From: Flavobacteriales bacterium UBA7690
GTDB lineage: Bacteria > Bacteroidota > Bacteroidia > Flavobacteriales_F > PHOS-HE28
Length of the DNA: 28,927 nt
Assembly: GCA_002482775.1 (NCBI GenBank)
Contig: DLGQ01000100.1
Coordinates: 1 to 28,927, forward strand
Reading direction: 5' to 3'
The notes beneath the pieces are model-generated. The model searched no databases. It saw only the letters and a program-made list of their open reading frames with translations, and had not been told where the DNA came from. Below are positions 15,326 through 24,189 of the stretch, one piece after another. The translations under genes were made by a program, and so were the position numbers. The stretch's first letter is position 1; each line of letters starts with the position of its first letter.

Positions 15326-15946
15326 ATGACCTACAAGACCGATATCCTGATCGATGCGTTGTTGGCCACGATCCGTGATCAACGTGCCGCTGCGGAAGAA
15401 CTGAGGAACCTGCCCATGGAGCAGTTCCACCAACGGCCAGAACACAAGCGCTGGAGCGTGGCCGAGGTGTTGGAACACATGAACCTGAGCAGCGGCCACT
15501 ACTTGGTGCGCGCCCAACGGATCTTCGCAACACACCGCAACGCACTACGCAAGAGCGATACGTTCGTGCCAGGCCCCATGGGCGAACGAATGGCACACGC
15601 CATGCGACCCGACGCACAAGGCAGGATCTCCTGGCGTATGCGAACGCTGTGGATGTTCGAGCCGCGCACCGAAAAGGTCGTTGGCCATGCTTCGCTGGAT
15701 CGGTTCCTGGCCATGCTGGATGGGTTCACGGAAGTGCTACTGCTCGCTAAAGAACATGGCTGGGATGGGCCGCGCGTTACAAGCACATTAGGCCCGATAC
15801 TCCGTTTCAAACTGGGCGATGCCATCCGCTTCCCCGTGGCACACCAAGAGCGACACATGTTGCAGATCCAACGGACACTAGCCCAGGTCCGGAGCTACCG
15901 CACCACGACGAGCTTGGAGACACCCGCTGCGGCATTCACGAAGTAG
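15326..15946 (+). CDS. DinB-like superfamily protein
   Basis: This 206-aa protein is a predicted four-helix bundle of the DinB/YfiT type, metal-binding proteins often linked to stress or thiol-dependent transfer. The three candidate metal ligands are present: His51 in VAEVLEHMN, and His173 and His177 in VAHQERHMLQIQRTL. FHQRPEHKRWSVAEVLEHM is the family's usual opening. The fold appears complete by about residue 189. Residues 190-206 are encoded in the 52-bp region that is also the 3' end of the convergent CotH gene, so this tail may be an accident of overlap. The enzymatic function cannot be stated. Its -7 box is almost on top of the start codon. Confidence 0.85.
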   Translation: MTYKTDILIDALLATIRDQRAAAEELRNLPMEQFHQRPEHKRWSVAEVLEHMNLSSGHYLVRAQRIFATHRNALRKSDTFVPGPMGERMAHAMRPDAQGRISWRMRTLWMFEPRTEKVVGHASLDRFLAMLDGFTEVLLLAKEHGWDGPRVTSTLGPILRFKLGDAIRFPVAHQERHMLQIQRTLAQVRSYRTTTSLETPAAAFTK

Positions 15947-18240
15947 GTACCGCTTGCCCATGTGGAGATGTCCACTGTCAACCGGTCCGTCGCTCGGCCT
16001 TGCCACACCACGCGTTGCAGCGCGTCATGGATCACCACGAGCTGAGGTTCGTCCAGCGCGAACGTGATGCGTTCCATGGCCGGGTTCGGATGAAGGCTGA
16101 TCGAATTATCGGCTCGCTCTGCAACACCCGTGGAGTTCTCGTTGTTGAGCGCGAAGGTGGGTGCTTGGATCACGAATGGTCCGGTGCCGTTCGGGATGCG
16201 CGCGTAGCCCATGTTCGCCTGTTGTTGGCCGAATTCAACATGGTCCAACACCAGCCCGTTGGGCGCAGCGAGCCACACTTCCTCCCCACTGGCAGAGAGC
16301 TTGAAACTCACGTGCAGCGGCCCTTGTGATGCATCTTCATCGGCCCACACCACCAGGTGGTCCCCGCCGCCCAGGATGGTGCCTGCCGGGAATTGCCATT
16401 TGTAGACGTTCGCAGCGTTGTCGCTCAACCAACCACCGCTCAGGTCGAAGGGTTGCGAGCCGTTGTTGTGCAGTTCGATCCAGTCCTCGAACTGGCCGTT
16501 CTCGTCTTGCTCACCGCTGGTGTTCTGTGCCAGCACTTCGTTGATGCGCACCACGGGATCCACCGCGAATTCCACTTGTACCAAGTAGGTGAACACATCG
16601 TGCTCGGCACCTACCGGAGCGAATGAAACGCTCTGGGCCGTGTTGTTCGCAGTGGCTTTCACGTAGTAGCGCACACGGGTCATGGAAGGTGCTTGAGGTA
16701 TGGAAGCACCGAAGACACCGTCGCCGCTCGCACCATCCGCATGGGCACCATCATCGAACATCTGCACCGTTGTGAACTTGCCGTACGGACCAAGGCAGTA
16801 GAAGAGATCAACACGCGCTGTAGTGGCTGCATCGGCGATCCCGGCGGTCACCATAACGCTTTCCGATGGGAGCGGATCGGCCCACTCCACGTTGTTCGCC
16901 CGATGTGCCACACTGCTGATCACCGGCGCGATTTGGGCGACTTCCGCATTGGCCGTTAAGTTGTTGCGGCGGTTGGTGATGAAATTCTGAAGCACGGTGA
17001 GCTCCGAGTTGAACGCCGCATAGGTGTACAGCTTCTTCGGATCGGCTTGTACCTCCGCATCGATCAACGTGGAATAGCTAGCCAGCAGAGCGTTGAAGGT
17101 GGTGCTCTGCATCTTCTCCTGGATCAATGTGCGCAAGTGGGCCAGGTAGCGCTGCCGCATGGAAGGCACGGCCAGCATGCGGTTCAGAAGGGGGTAGTTC
17201 GCATCGTCAGCATGGTAGAACGCTCCCCAAGTGGCCGCGTTGTTCTTCATCACACTGTTACCATCGAACTCCAAGGGTACCATATGGCCTGTCTCCGCAT
17301 CGAAGTAGAGGTAATAGTCCATCTTGCCTTTGTACACATACCCATCATCGTCGCCGAACGCGATCTCACTGGCCAGGAACCAGAGCGTGCGGTCCACATC
17401 CAAGTGGTTGTTCAAGCTATCTTCCAATGCCGCCAGCGGGGTCTGTTCCAGCTTCTGGCATACACGTACCAGGTCGTCCCATGGGTCCACGCGTTCGGTG
17501 CGTTTGAGCGTGTAGTGCTCTTGATAGGCCATTGTATCCGAACCCAGATCATTCAGCGCAGCAGTGCCATCTCCCCAACCACCGCCACCGGGTCCACCGC
17601 CACTTCCCGCTGGACGGTCTGCACGCCAAAGGGTTCCGCTGTTGCTGAAGAACCACTGCTTCACGAATTCGTTGTTCAGCTGCTGCACGTTCGGGTAAAT
17701 ACCCCAACTGGCGCCATTGATGTTGAGGTGAACGAAGTTGGCTTTCGCTGCCGGCACGTGATCGCGGATCAGATCCAAGTACACCACTTCGCGCAAGAAC
17801 GATGCATCCTGGAAAGCGTTGTTGAGGTTCAATGTTCCGTACCCCATGAGTTCCTGGCCGTCTATCGCATGGTCCATGGTGATGTTGAACGACTTCTTCT
17901 GCGATCCCTGGGGAAGCATGCTATAGCTCGTCTGCCCTTTGAAGCGCACGCCAATGCTATCATACACTTCGCCATCCACGGTCAAGGTGGCCGGAATGTC
18001 CGTCTGGCTGTTGTAGTTCTGGGTCATCAATGTCCAATAATTGGCCTGCTGGAATTGCAGGTCCAACGTGCGGATCGTCTCTTTTTCGTAGAGGCCCGTG
18101 CTCGCCAGCCCGCCGGTCTTAAGCATGTGCGTAGCCGGGTCCAAGTACATTTCCGGCGGTAGGCCTTGGCCCACAGATCCGTGGATGGTGACTACCGATA
18201 AAGCGATGAGTAGGGTCGTGCGGAACATTCCGGAAAGCAT
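15895..18240 (-). CDS. CotH kinase-like / lamin-tail domain protein with T9SS sorting domain
   Basis: This 781-aa secreted protein begins at ATG 18240 (18228 also possible) with a signal sequence (FRTTLLIALSVVTIHGSVGQ). Residues about 85-370 match the CotH family (GVRFKGQTSYSMLPQGSQKKSFNI, LNLNNAFQDASFLREVVYLDL, YVYKGKMDYYLYFDAETGHMVPLEFDGNSVM). Some CotH proteins are atypical protein kinases; activity here is unproven. A Gly-rich loop (GSGGGPGGGGWGDG, about 212-225) interrupts it. Residues 440-555 look like a beta-sandwich (MFDDGAHADGASGDGVF). Residues 563-690 are a lamin-tail domain (RINEVLAQNTSGEQDENGQFEDWIELHN), and 713-781 are a T9SS type A sorting domain (SLHPNPAMERITF...GTYFVNA). Its last 52 bp overlap the DinB-like gene on the other strand. 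Confidence 0.92.
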   Translation of the reverse strand: MLSGMFRTTLLIALSVVTIHGSVGQGLPPEMYLDPATHMLKTGGLASTGLYEKETIRTLDLQFQQANYWTLMTQNYNSQTDIPATLTVDGEVYDSIGVRFKGQTSYSMLPQGSQKKSFNITMDHAIDGQELMGYGTLNLNNAFQDASFLREVVYLDLIRDHVPAAKANFVHLNINGASWGIYPNVQQLNNEFVKQWFFSNSGTLWRADRPAGSGGGPGGGGWGDGTAALNDLGSDTMAYQEHYTLKRTERVDPWDDLVRVCQKLEQTPLAALEDSLNNHLDVDRTLWFLASEIAFGDDDGYVYKGKMDYYLYFDAETGHMVPLEFDGNSVMKNNAATWGAFYHADDANYPLLNRMLAVPSMRQRYLAHLRTLIQEKMQSTTFNALLASYSTLIDAEVQADPKKLYTYAAFNSELTVLQNFITNRRNNLTANAEVAQIAPVISSVAHRANNVEWADPLPSESVMVTAGIADAATTARVDLFYCLGPYGKFTTVQMFDDGAHADGASGDGVFGASIPQAPSMTRVRYYVKATANNTAQSVSFAPVGAEHDVFTYLVQVEFAVDPVVRINEVLAQNTSGEQDENGQFEDWIELHNNGSQPFDLSGGWLSDNAANVYKWQFPAGTILGGGDHLVVWADEDASQGPLHVSFKLSASGEEVWLAAPNGLVLDHVEFGQQQANMGYARIPNGTGPFVIQAPTFALNNENSTGVAERADNSISLHPNPAMERITFALDEPQLVVIHDALQRVVWQGRATDRLTVDISTWASGTYFVNAAAGVSKLVVVR

Positions 18241-18376
18241 GGGGTAATGTGGTGTTAACATCCAAAGGACAACAGAAGTGCCGCTTGGTTGCGATCCGGT
18301 CCGTTGATTTCGTCCGGACCAGCTGAACGATCGCCGGATGGTGGATGCGGAACTATGGCCGCAGTCCCACCTCCCT

Positions 18377-20005
18377 CTAATATACCTGCTCGCCGTTCAC
18401 GAAGGTGGCACGCACGCGGTTGCGGTCGAAGAGTGGCAGGTCTGTACCGAGGTCAGCGTCCAACACCACGAAGTCCGCACGTTTCCCGGCTTCCAACGAA
18501 CCCAGATCCTGTTCCCAAAAGGCAGCGATCGCATTCCAGATGGTCATGCCACGCAAGGCATCCTCGGCCTTCAACGCGTTCTTGGGATGATAGCCGCCTG
18601 CCGGTTCGCCTTTCGCATCCGTGCGGAACACCGCAGAACGGTACGTTTGGAGCGGGTCTATCCCTTCTACCGGGAAGTCCGTGCCCAAGGCGAGCAGCCC
18701 CATCGTCTTCCGCAGGTCCTCGTAGGCGTAAGCATGTTCGATCCGTTCAGCCCCCAAGCGTTTTTCGGCCCACGGCCCATCGCTAGTGGCATGGGTGGGT
18801 TGCACACTGGGGATGATGCTGAACGCGCCGAACTTCGGTCGGTCTTCCGGTGAAAGTACCTGGGCATGTTCGATGCGCCACCGCAAGTCGTTCGTGCCAC
18901 CGAGCACTTCGCCGTAAACACCCAGGAGCAAAGCGTTGGCCGAGTCGCCGATACAATGCGTGTTCATCTGGAAACCGTGCTGCTTACACCAGTTCGCAAC
19001 TTCCAAAAAGTGCTCGCGCGATGCCAGCTGCAGGCCGTGGTGTCCCGGTTGATCGGAATACGGCTGTTTCAACAAGGCGCCATGCGATCCCAGCGCACCG
19101 TCGGCATACACCTTCACACTGCGCACTTTCAGGCGGTCTTCAGCAATGGCACCGCCTTTCGCGAAGTGGTCCAAGTTCCCCGGTGCATCGGCCACCATCG
19201 CGTACACACGTATTTTCAACGTGCCTTCGTGCTGCATGGCGCGGATCAGGTCGATGGTCCCTACATCGAGCCCTGCGTCGCAGACCATCGTGAGGCCCAC
19301 GGCGAAACAATCCGCTTGCGCATCCAGGAGGGCTTTGCGTTTGGTGGCATCATCCGCATCGTCGAAGATCTTCTGGAACACGGCCACGGCGTTGTCCACC
19401 AACAGGCCAGTGGGTTTGCCTTCGTGCAACACCATCAACCCACCTTCTATCGTCGCCTTCGGATCCAGGCCCACACGCTCCATGGCAGCTTGGTTCACCA
19501 CGGCGGCATGCCCGTCGATCCGCTGCAAGAGAACAGGCCGGTCCGGGAATAGTGTGTTCAGGATGGTATTGTCAGGAAGTGTCTTGTCGGCCCAATCATT
19601 CTGGTCCCATCCGCGGCCAAGGAGCCACCCATCACCAGGGTTTGCTGCAGCGAAGGCCTTGGTGCGCTCGATCACCTCGTTCCACGATCCTGTCCCGCTC
19701 AGATCCACCTTCTGCTTGTTCAGCCCATAGCCGAAGAAGTGGCAGTGCCCATCGATGAAGCCCGGGTAGATGGTGCGCCCGCCAGCATCGAACTTCTTTT
19801 CCGCAGCATAACGGTTCAAGATCTGGCGCTCCGGCCCCAGTTCCACGATGCGCCCATCGCGTATGGCCATCGCTTGGTGCGTGGTGCCCGACTCATCCAT
19901 GCCGTGGATGCGTGCATTGTGGACCACCAGGTCGGCTTCTTGGGAATGGTAACACGCGCTGAGCGAAACAGCGATCACAAGTGCTGAAGCGATATTCTTG
20001 ATCAT
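18377..20005 (-). CDS. YtcJ-like amidohydrolase lipoprotein
   Basis: This 542-aa metal-dependent amidohydrolase of the Amidohydro_3 (YtcJ) type has a lipoprotein signal with lipobox LSAC (Cys18). Visible motifs are the metal-binding HxH in PGFIDGHCHFFG (His87, His89), IDGHAAVVN, VKVYADGALGSHGA, the histidines in MNTHCIGD and WRIEHAQ, and the Asp in LLALGTDFPVE. The C-terminal strand KRADFVVLDADL closes the small composite beta domain. The substrate is unknown; the family acts on amide or carbamate-like bonds. It is probably periplasmic, tethered by lipid. The start at 20005 overlaps the upstream membrane-protein stop as ATGA, implying coupled translation. A weak 6-bp stem at 18298-18303/18315-18320 lies past its stop. 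Confidence 0.93.
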   Translation of the reverse strand: MIKNIASALVIAVSLSACYHSQEADLVVHNARIHGMDESGTTHQAMAIRDGRIVELGPERQILNRYAAEKKFDAGGRTIYPGFIDGHCHFFGYGLNKQKVDLSGTGSWNEVIERTKAFAAANPGDGWLLGRGWDQNDWADKTLPDNTILNTLFPDRPVLLQRIDGHAAVVNQAAMERVGLDPKATIEGGLMVLHEGKPTGLLVDNAVAVFQKIFDDADDATKRKALLDAQADCFAVGLTMVCDAGLDVGTIDLIRAMQHEGTLKIRVYAMVADAPGNLDHFAKGGAIAEDRLKVRSVKVYADGALGSHGALLKQPYSDQPGHHGLQLASREHFLEVANWCKQHGFQMNTHCIGDSANALLLGVYGEVLGGTNDLRWRIEHAQVLSPEDRPKFGAFSIIPSVQPTHATSDGPWAEKRLGAERIEHAYAYEDLRKTMGLLALGTDFPVEGIDPLQTYRSAVFRTDAKGEPAGGYHPKNALKAEDALRGMTIWNAIAAFWEQDLGSLEAGKRADFVVLDADLGTDLPLFDRNRVRATFVNGEQVY

Positions 20006-21324
20006 GCGAATGAACGGGTCGACCACGGTAGCCATTTCGCCATACGTGAGTGGTCCAACACGAGAAGACCAGCCACCAGCAGGAAGGGCAGGAGCGGTGT
20101 TCGGTAGCGAACTACGGCACCCATCACCGGCGTGGTCCAACCGATCACCAGAGCAAGGAGAACCACATACAGCACGATCATCGCCAGCAAGGGTTTGTCC
20201 ACGCTGGACCAGGGGCGTCGTTGAACGATACACACCATTAGGAAGAGCACGAAGAACATGTTCTCCACGGCGGAGAGAATTCCGAACACACCTCCCGAAT
20301 GATGGAGCACCGGCCCTAAAAGTGCCACTGACAATGCGCTGGGAGCTTGCTTGATGAAGGACCACGGATCCGGGAAGAGCAGCTCCGGCATGGCGAAACT
20401 GCCCGAATTCACGTGGATGGCGAGCCCGATGAAGTCGCGCTGCTTCATCATCAGGATGTTAAGGATGTCCCACCCCGGAAGCAGGTAGTGCAAGTTGAGC
20501 CCCAGCAGGATGAACACCCCGTAGAGCAGGGTCATCTTCATCCACAACGCCGGTCTGGTCCGCTTCCTGGCCCACACGAGCAGGATCAACGCAGGGAGCA
20601 AGCTCAAAAGGACATAGAACTTCAAGAAGAAGAGCATCACCACGTTGAAAGCCAACAATAAGGGGTCACGCCACCGGATGTTTCCGTGCAACGCCCTGTC
20701 CACTTGGTACATCAACAACCCGATCCCGAAGAACAACAAACTTTCCTTCAGCACCCCGCTTGCCCAGAACAACACCGAAGGCAACAGGAAGATCGCCACC
20801 GCCAACAACCCTTCCTTTCCCGGCACCGAACGCACGAAGGCACGGTACAGACCCACAAGGCCGGTGAGCGAAAGGAACGCGGTCACCATGGAATGCACAT
20901 GGAACTCGCCGAAACTGAACAGCCGCACGATGGCGTTGAAGCGGATGATGGTGTGCGCATCGTTGTACAGGTCGCTTTCGTAGTGCCGCACCCAGTTATT
21001 CATGTCCTTGTAGTACAGGTCGCGGAAATGAGGTGCATCATTCCCGATCCCCGTTATCATCCGCAGGTAATCCCACGGGTTCTCCGCCAGCGATTTGTAC
21101 ATGTGCGCACTGTCGTCGAAGTACTTGAACACATCCGCCGTGGCCCGGTCCGGGTACACGTAGGTGTAGATGGCCCACAGCGCCACGCCCGCCCCGATGC
21201 GCAACAAGAAGAACGCTGCTACCCAACGGAAGTGCAAACCCGGAACTTGGCCGAAGAACCGCGTGCGGCGCATCCAGAGGAGGAGCAATGCAGTATAGGC
21301 CGCAGCCAGAAGTACACCGGTCAT
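20002..21324 (-). CDS. Polytopic membrane protein, possibly GT-C glycosyltransferase-like
   Basis: This 440-aa integral membrane protein has about 9-11 hydrophobic helices and starts at ATG 21324 (MTGVLLAAAYTALLLLW). A long soluble loop follows the second helix (about 56-130: PDRATADVFKYFDDSAHMYKSLAENPWDYLRM). Later features are FLLPSVLFWASGVLKESLLFFGIG and, near the C-terminus, GAVVRYRTPLLPFLLVAG. The topology, acidic first loop and late Arg-Tyr-Arg-x-Pro resemble GT-C/ArnT-like lipid-linked sugar transferases, but I do not recognise a family with confidence. It is the first gene of a pair with the downstream amidohydrolase (4-nt ATGA overlap). It diverges from purL across 88 bp. Confidence 0.85.
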   Translation of the reverse strand: MTGVLLAAAYTALLLLWMRRTRFFGQVPGLHFRWVAAFFLLRIGAGVALWAIYTYVYPDRATADVFKYFDDSAHMYKSLAENPWDYLRMITGIGNDAPHFRDLYYKDMNNWVRHYESDLYNDAHTIIRFNAIVRLFSFGEFHVHSMVTAFLSLTGLVGLYRAFVRSVPGKEGLLAVAIFLLPSVLFWASGVLKESLLFFGIGLLMYQVDRALHGNIRWRDPLLLAFNVVMLFFLKFYVLLSLLPALILLVWARKRTRPALWMKMTLLYGVFILLGLNLHYLLPGWDILNILMMKQRDFIGLAIHVNSGSFAMPELLFPDPWSFIKQAPSALSVALLGPVLHHSGGVFGILSAVENMFFVLFLMVCIVQRRPWSSVDKPLLAMIVLYVVLLALVIGWTTPVMGAVVRYRTPLLPFLLVAGLLVLDHSRMAKWLPWSTRSFA

Positions 21325-21395
21325 GGGGAGGCGCAAGGTAGACGTGTGCTTCCTTACACGGGATGCCCACGGACCGACCGGGACGATGCCACGGC

Positions 21396-21403
21396 TACCT
21401 TTG
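21396..21403 (+). promoter_or_regulatory. Bacteroidota -7 box for purL
   Basis: TACCTTTG matches TAnnTTTG and ends 9 nt before ATG 21413, implying a very short leader. It supports the start at 21413 over the frame extension to 21323. Confidence 0.6.
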
Positions 21404-21412
21404 CACCCCCTG

Positions 21413-23668
21413 ATGAGCACTCTCACCACCAACCCCGATACCGCGCCCGCTGGCGTGGAGACCGCGAAGAAACTGGGCCTGCTGCCCGCCGAGTTCGAGA
21501 AGATCAAGGAAGTCCTGGGCCGCACGCCCAACTTCACCGAGCTCAGCATCTACAGCGCCATGTGGAGCGAGCACTGCTCGTACAAGAACTCCATCAAACA
21601 ACTGAAGACCCTTCCGCGCAACGGCCCCAAACTGCTGGCCGAAGCTGGGCAGGAGAACGCCGGCCTGGTGGATATCGGCGATGGCTGGGCTTGTGCGTTC
21701 AAGATCGAAAGCCACAACCACCCCAGCGCCATCGAGCCCTACCAAGGTGCGGCTACCGGCGTGGGCGGGATCAACCGAGACATCTTCACCATGGGCGCTC
21801 GCCCGATCGCGCAGCTCAACAGCCTGCGTTTCGGCGACATCACCAAGGAGCAGAGCAGCCGCTGGCACATGCGCGGCGTGGTGAAGGGCATCGGCGATTA
21901 CGGCAACGCGTTCGGTGTGCCCGTGCTCGGCGGTGAGGTCTACTTCGACCCTTGCTACACCACCAACCCACTGGTGAACGCCATGAGCGTAGGCATCGTG
22001 CGTACGGAAAAGGTGATCAGTGCTACCAGCCACGGTGTGGGGAATCCGGTCTTCATCGTGGGCAGCGCCACCGGTAAGGACGGTATCCACGGCGCATCGT
22101 TCGCGAGCAAGGACATAACCGAGACCAGCATGGACGACCTGCCAGCCGTGCAAGTAGGCGATCCGTTCATGGAAAAACTCCTGTTGGAAGCGTCCCTCGA
22201 GCTGGCGCATACCGATGCCATCATCGGCATGCAGGATATGGGGGCAGCGGGCATCACCTGCAGCACCAGCGAGATGAGCGCGAAAGGGGAGAGCGGCATG
22301 GATATCCAGTTGGATAAAGTGCCCACCCGCCAACAAGGCATGCGTGCGTGGGAGATCCTCCTAAGCGAAAGCCAGGAGCGTATGCTGGTGGTGGTGAAGA
22401 AAGGCCGCGAAGCCGAGGTGAAGGCCATTTTCGACAAGTGGGACCTCAACTGCGTGCAGATCGGTACCGTGACGAAAGGCGGCATGATCCGCTTCTTCCA
22501 AGGCGACGAACTCGTTGCCGAAGTGCCCGCCGAAAGCTTGGTCCTCGGCGGAGGTGCTCCGGTGTACGACCGCGAGATCAAGGAACCCGCGTACTTCAAG
22601 GAGAACGCCAAGTTCAAGATCGACGATGTGGAGGAACCCGATGATCTGCGCCGCGTAGCCTACGATCTGTTGGCCAGCCCGAACATCGCCAGCAAACGGT
22701 GGGTGAGCGAGCAATACGACAGCATGGTGCGCACCAATAACATGAGCACCAACGCCCCAAGTGATGCGGGTCTGGTGCTGATCAAGGAGACCGGCAAGGG
22801 CCTCGCTGTCACGGTGGATTGCAACAGCCGGTACGTACACGCCGATCCGTACAAAGGCACCATGATCGCGGTGAGCGAGGCTGCCCGCAACATCGCGTGC
22901 ACCGGCGGCGAACCCTGCGGCGTCACCAACTGCCTCAACTTCGGCAACCCCTACGACCCCGAGGTCTACTGGCAGTTCTCGCAAGCCATCAAAGGCATGG
23001 GTGATGCCTGCCGTGCCTACGATACACCGGTCACCGGCGGCAACGTGAGCTTCTACAACCACACGGTAACGGAGAAGAGCAACATCCCCGTTTTCCCCAC
23101 GCCAACGATCGGTATGGTGGGCATCGTGCCGGATATCACCAAGCGCATGAGCCTGGACTTCAAACAGAAGGGCGATCTGGTGTTCTTGCTTGGGAAGAAC
23201 GTGGAAGACATCGCCAGCAGCGAATACCTGGTGCGCACCCACCGCATCGAACGCAGCCCGGCACCCTACTTCGAGATCGAAGAGGAACGACGCCTGCACA
23301 CCATGCTGCTAATGCTGATCCGCAAAGGCTTGATCAATGCGGCGCACGACATCAGCGAAGGTGGACTGTGGACCACCTTGGTGGAAATGGCCCTGCCACG
23401 CGGCCTCGGTTTCGATGTGATCACCGATAGCGAGATACGCCCCGATGCGTTCCTCTTCGGTGAAGGGCAAGGCCGTGCCGTGGTCGCTGTGAACGAGGAT
23501 CAGGAGATCGAATTCCTGGATATGATGCAGGCCAGCCGCGTGCCATGCATCCTCCTCGGCCACGTCACCAAAGGCAAGCTCATGGTGGACGATGCACCCT
23601 TCGGCTTCATAGACGATGCACGCAAGGTTTACGAAGAAGCCATTCCGAAAGCCATGGCCGAACAATAG
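21413..23668 (+). CDS. purL: Phosphoribosylformylglycinamidine synthase subunit PurL
   Basis: PurL catalyses the ATP-dependent FGAR to FGAM step of purine synthesis, taking ammonia from a separate glutaminase. At 751 aa this is the small form, which needs PurQ and PurS partners encoded elsewhere; the long form is about 1,300 aa with a fused glutaminase, absent here. Visible motifs are YSAMWSEHCSYKNS (active-site His54), KIESHNHPSAIEPYQGAATGVGG, QDMGAAGITCSTSEMSAKG and the second-half AIRS repeat (NFGNPYDPEVYWQF, PVTGGNVSFYN, AHDISEGGLWTTLVEMALPRGLG). The start MSTLTTNPDT follows a -7 box directly. tpx follows 35 nt downstream on the same strand. Confidence 0.97.
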   Translation: MSTLTTNPDTAPAGVETAKKLGLLPAEFEKIKEVLGRTPNFTELSIYSAMWSEHCSYKNSIKQLKTLPRNGPKLLAEAGQENAGLVDIGDGWACAFKIESHNHPSAIEPYQGAATGVGGINRDIFTMGARPIAQLNSLRFGDITKEQSSRWHMRGVVKGIGDYGNAFGVPVLGGEVYFDPCYTTNPLVNAMSVGIVRTEKVISATSHGVGNPVFIVGSATGKDGIHGASFASKDITETSMDDLPAVQVGDPFMEKLLLEASLELAHTDAIIGMQDMGAAGITCSTSEMSAKGESGMDIQLDKVPTRQQGMRAWEILLSESQERMLVVVKKGREAEVKAIFDKWDLNCVQIGTVTKGGMIRFFQGDELVAEVPAESLVLGGGAPVYDREIKEPAYFKENAKFKIDDVEEPDDLRRVAYDLLASPNIASKRWVSEQYDSMVRTNNMSTNAPSDAGLVLIKETGKGLAVTVDCNSRYVHADPYKGTMIAVSEAARNIACTGGEPCGVTNCLNFGNPYDPEVYWQFSQAIKGMGDACRAYDTPVTGGNVSFYNHTVTEKSNIPVFPTPTIGMVGIVPDITKRMSLDFKQKGDLVFLLGKNVEDIASSEYLVRTHRIERSPAPYFEIEEERRLHTMLLMLIRKGLINAAHDISEGGLWTTLVEMALPRGLGFDVITDSEIRPDAFLFGEGQGRAVVAVNEDQEIEFLDMMQASRVPCILLGHVTKGKLMVDDAPFGFIDDARKVYEEAIPKAMAEQ

Positions 23669-23703
23669 CGCCGGACCGCTGTTCTCGCACAACAATTCTT
23701 AAG

Positions 23704-24189
23704 ATGCCCCAACCTCCGTTCTTCGGCCCTTTGCCCGCCGTGGGCACCGTGGCCCCTGTTCTCCGTTTCGCGAAAGCCGACCGCCACGAAGGCAGCCTCT
23801 CCGATCACAAAGGCGAAGTGGTCGTCCTCATCGCATTCCCCAGCGTGGACACGCCCACCTGTGCCATGGAGACACGCACCTTCAACAAACGCGCTACCGA
23901 AGTAGGTGCCACGGTGATCTCCATCTCCATGGACCTTCCTCCGGCGCTCTCGCGGTTCTGCGCTGCCGAAGGGATCGACAAGGTGATACCAGCCAGTGAT
24001 TTCCGCTACCGCGATGCCGCGCACATCTGGGGTGCTGCCCTCATGGAAGGAAGCCTCGCTGGAACGTTGGGCCGTATCACCTGGGTGATCGATCGCGAAG
24101 GCGTGATCAGGTACATGGAGGTGGCTCCGGAGTTGGGTGCCGAACCCGATTACGAGGGTGCGCTCAACGCTGCGAAGAGCCTGATCTGA
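23704..24189 (+). CDS. tpx: Thiol peroxidase (Tpx-type peroxiredoxin)
   Basis: This 161-aa atypical 2-Cys peroxiredoxin reduces H2O2 and organic hydroperoxides using thioredoxin. The peroxidatic Cys53 lies in FPSVDTPTCAMETRTFN, with Thr50 in the conserved position, and the resolving Cys86 in SRFCAAEG. Family landmarks VISISMDLPPALSRFC, IPASDFRYRD, GRITWVIDREGVIRYMEV and AEPDYEGALNAAK are all present, and the length is normal. It lies 35 nt after purL and may share its transcript. The stop TGA abuts the stop of the convergent membrane protein with no base between. Confidence 0.95.
   Translation: MPQPPFFGPLPAVGTVAPVLRFAKADRHEGSLSDHKGEVVVLIAFPSVDTPTCAMETRTFNKRATEVGATVISISMDLPPALSRFCAAEGIDKVIPASDFRYRDAAHIWGAALMEGSLAGTLGRITWVIDREGVIRYMEVAPELGAEPDYEGALNAAKSLI

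Noticed and set aside
21325..21549. N-terminal extension of the membrane protein across the purL start
   Set aside because: It would run antisense into purL; the hydrophobic first helix starts at 21324.
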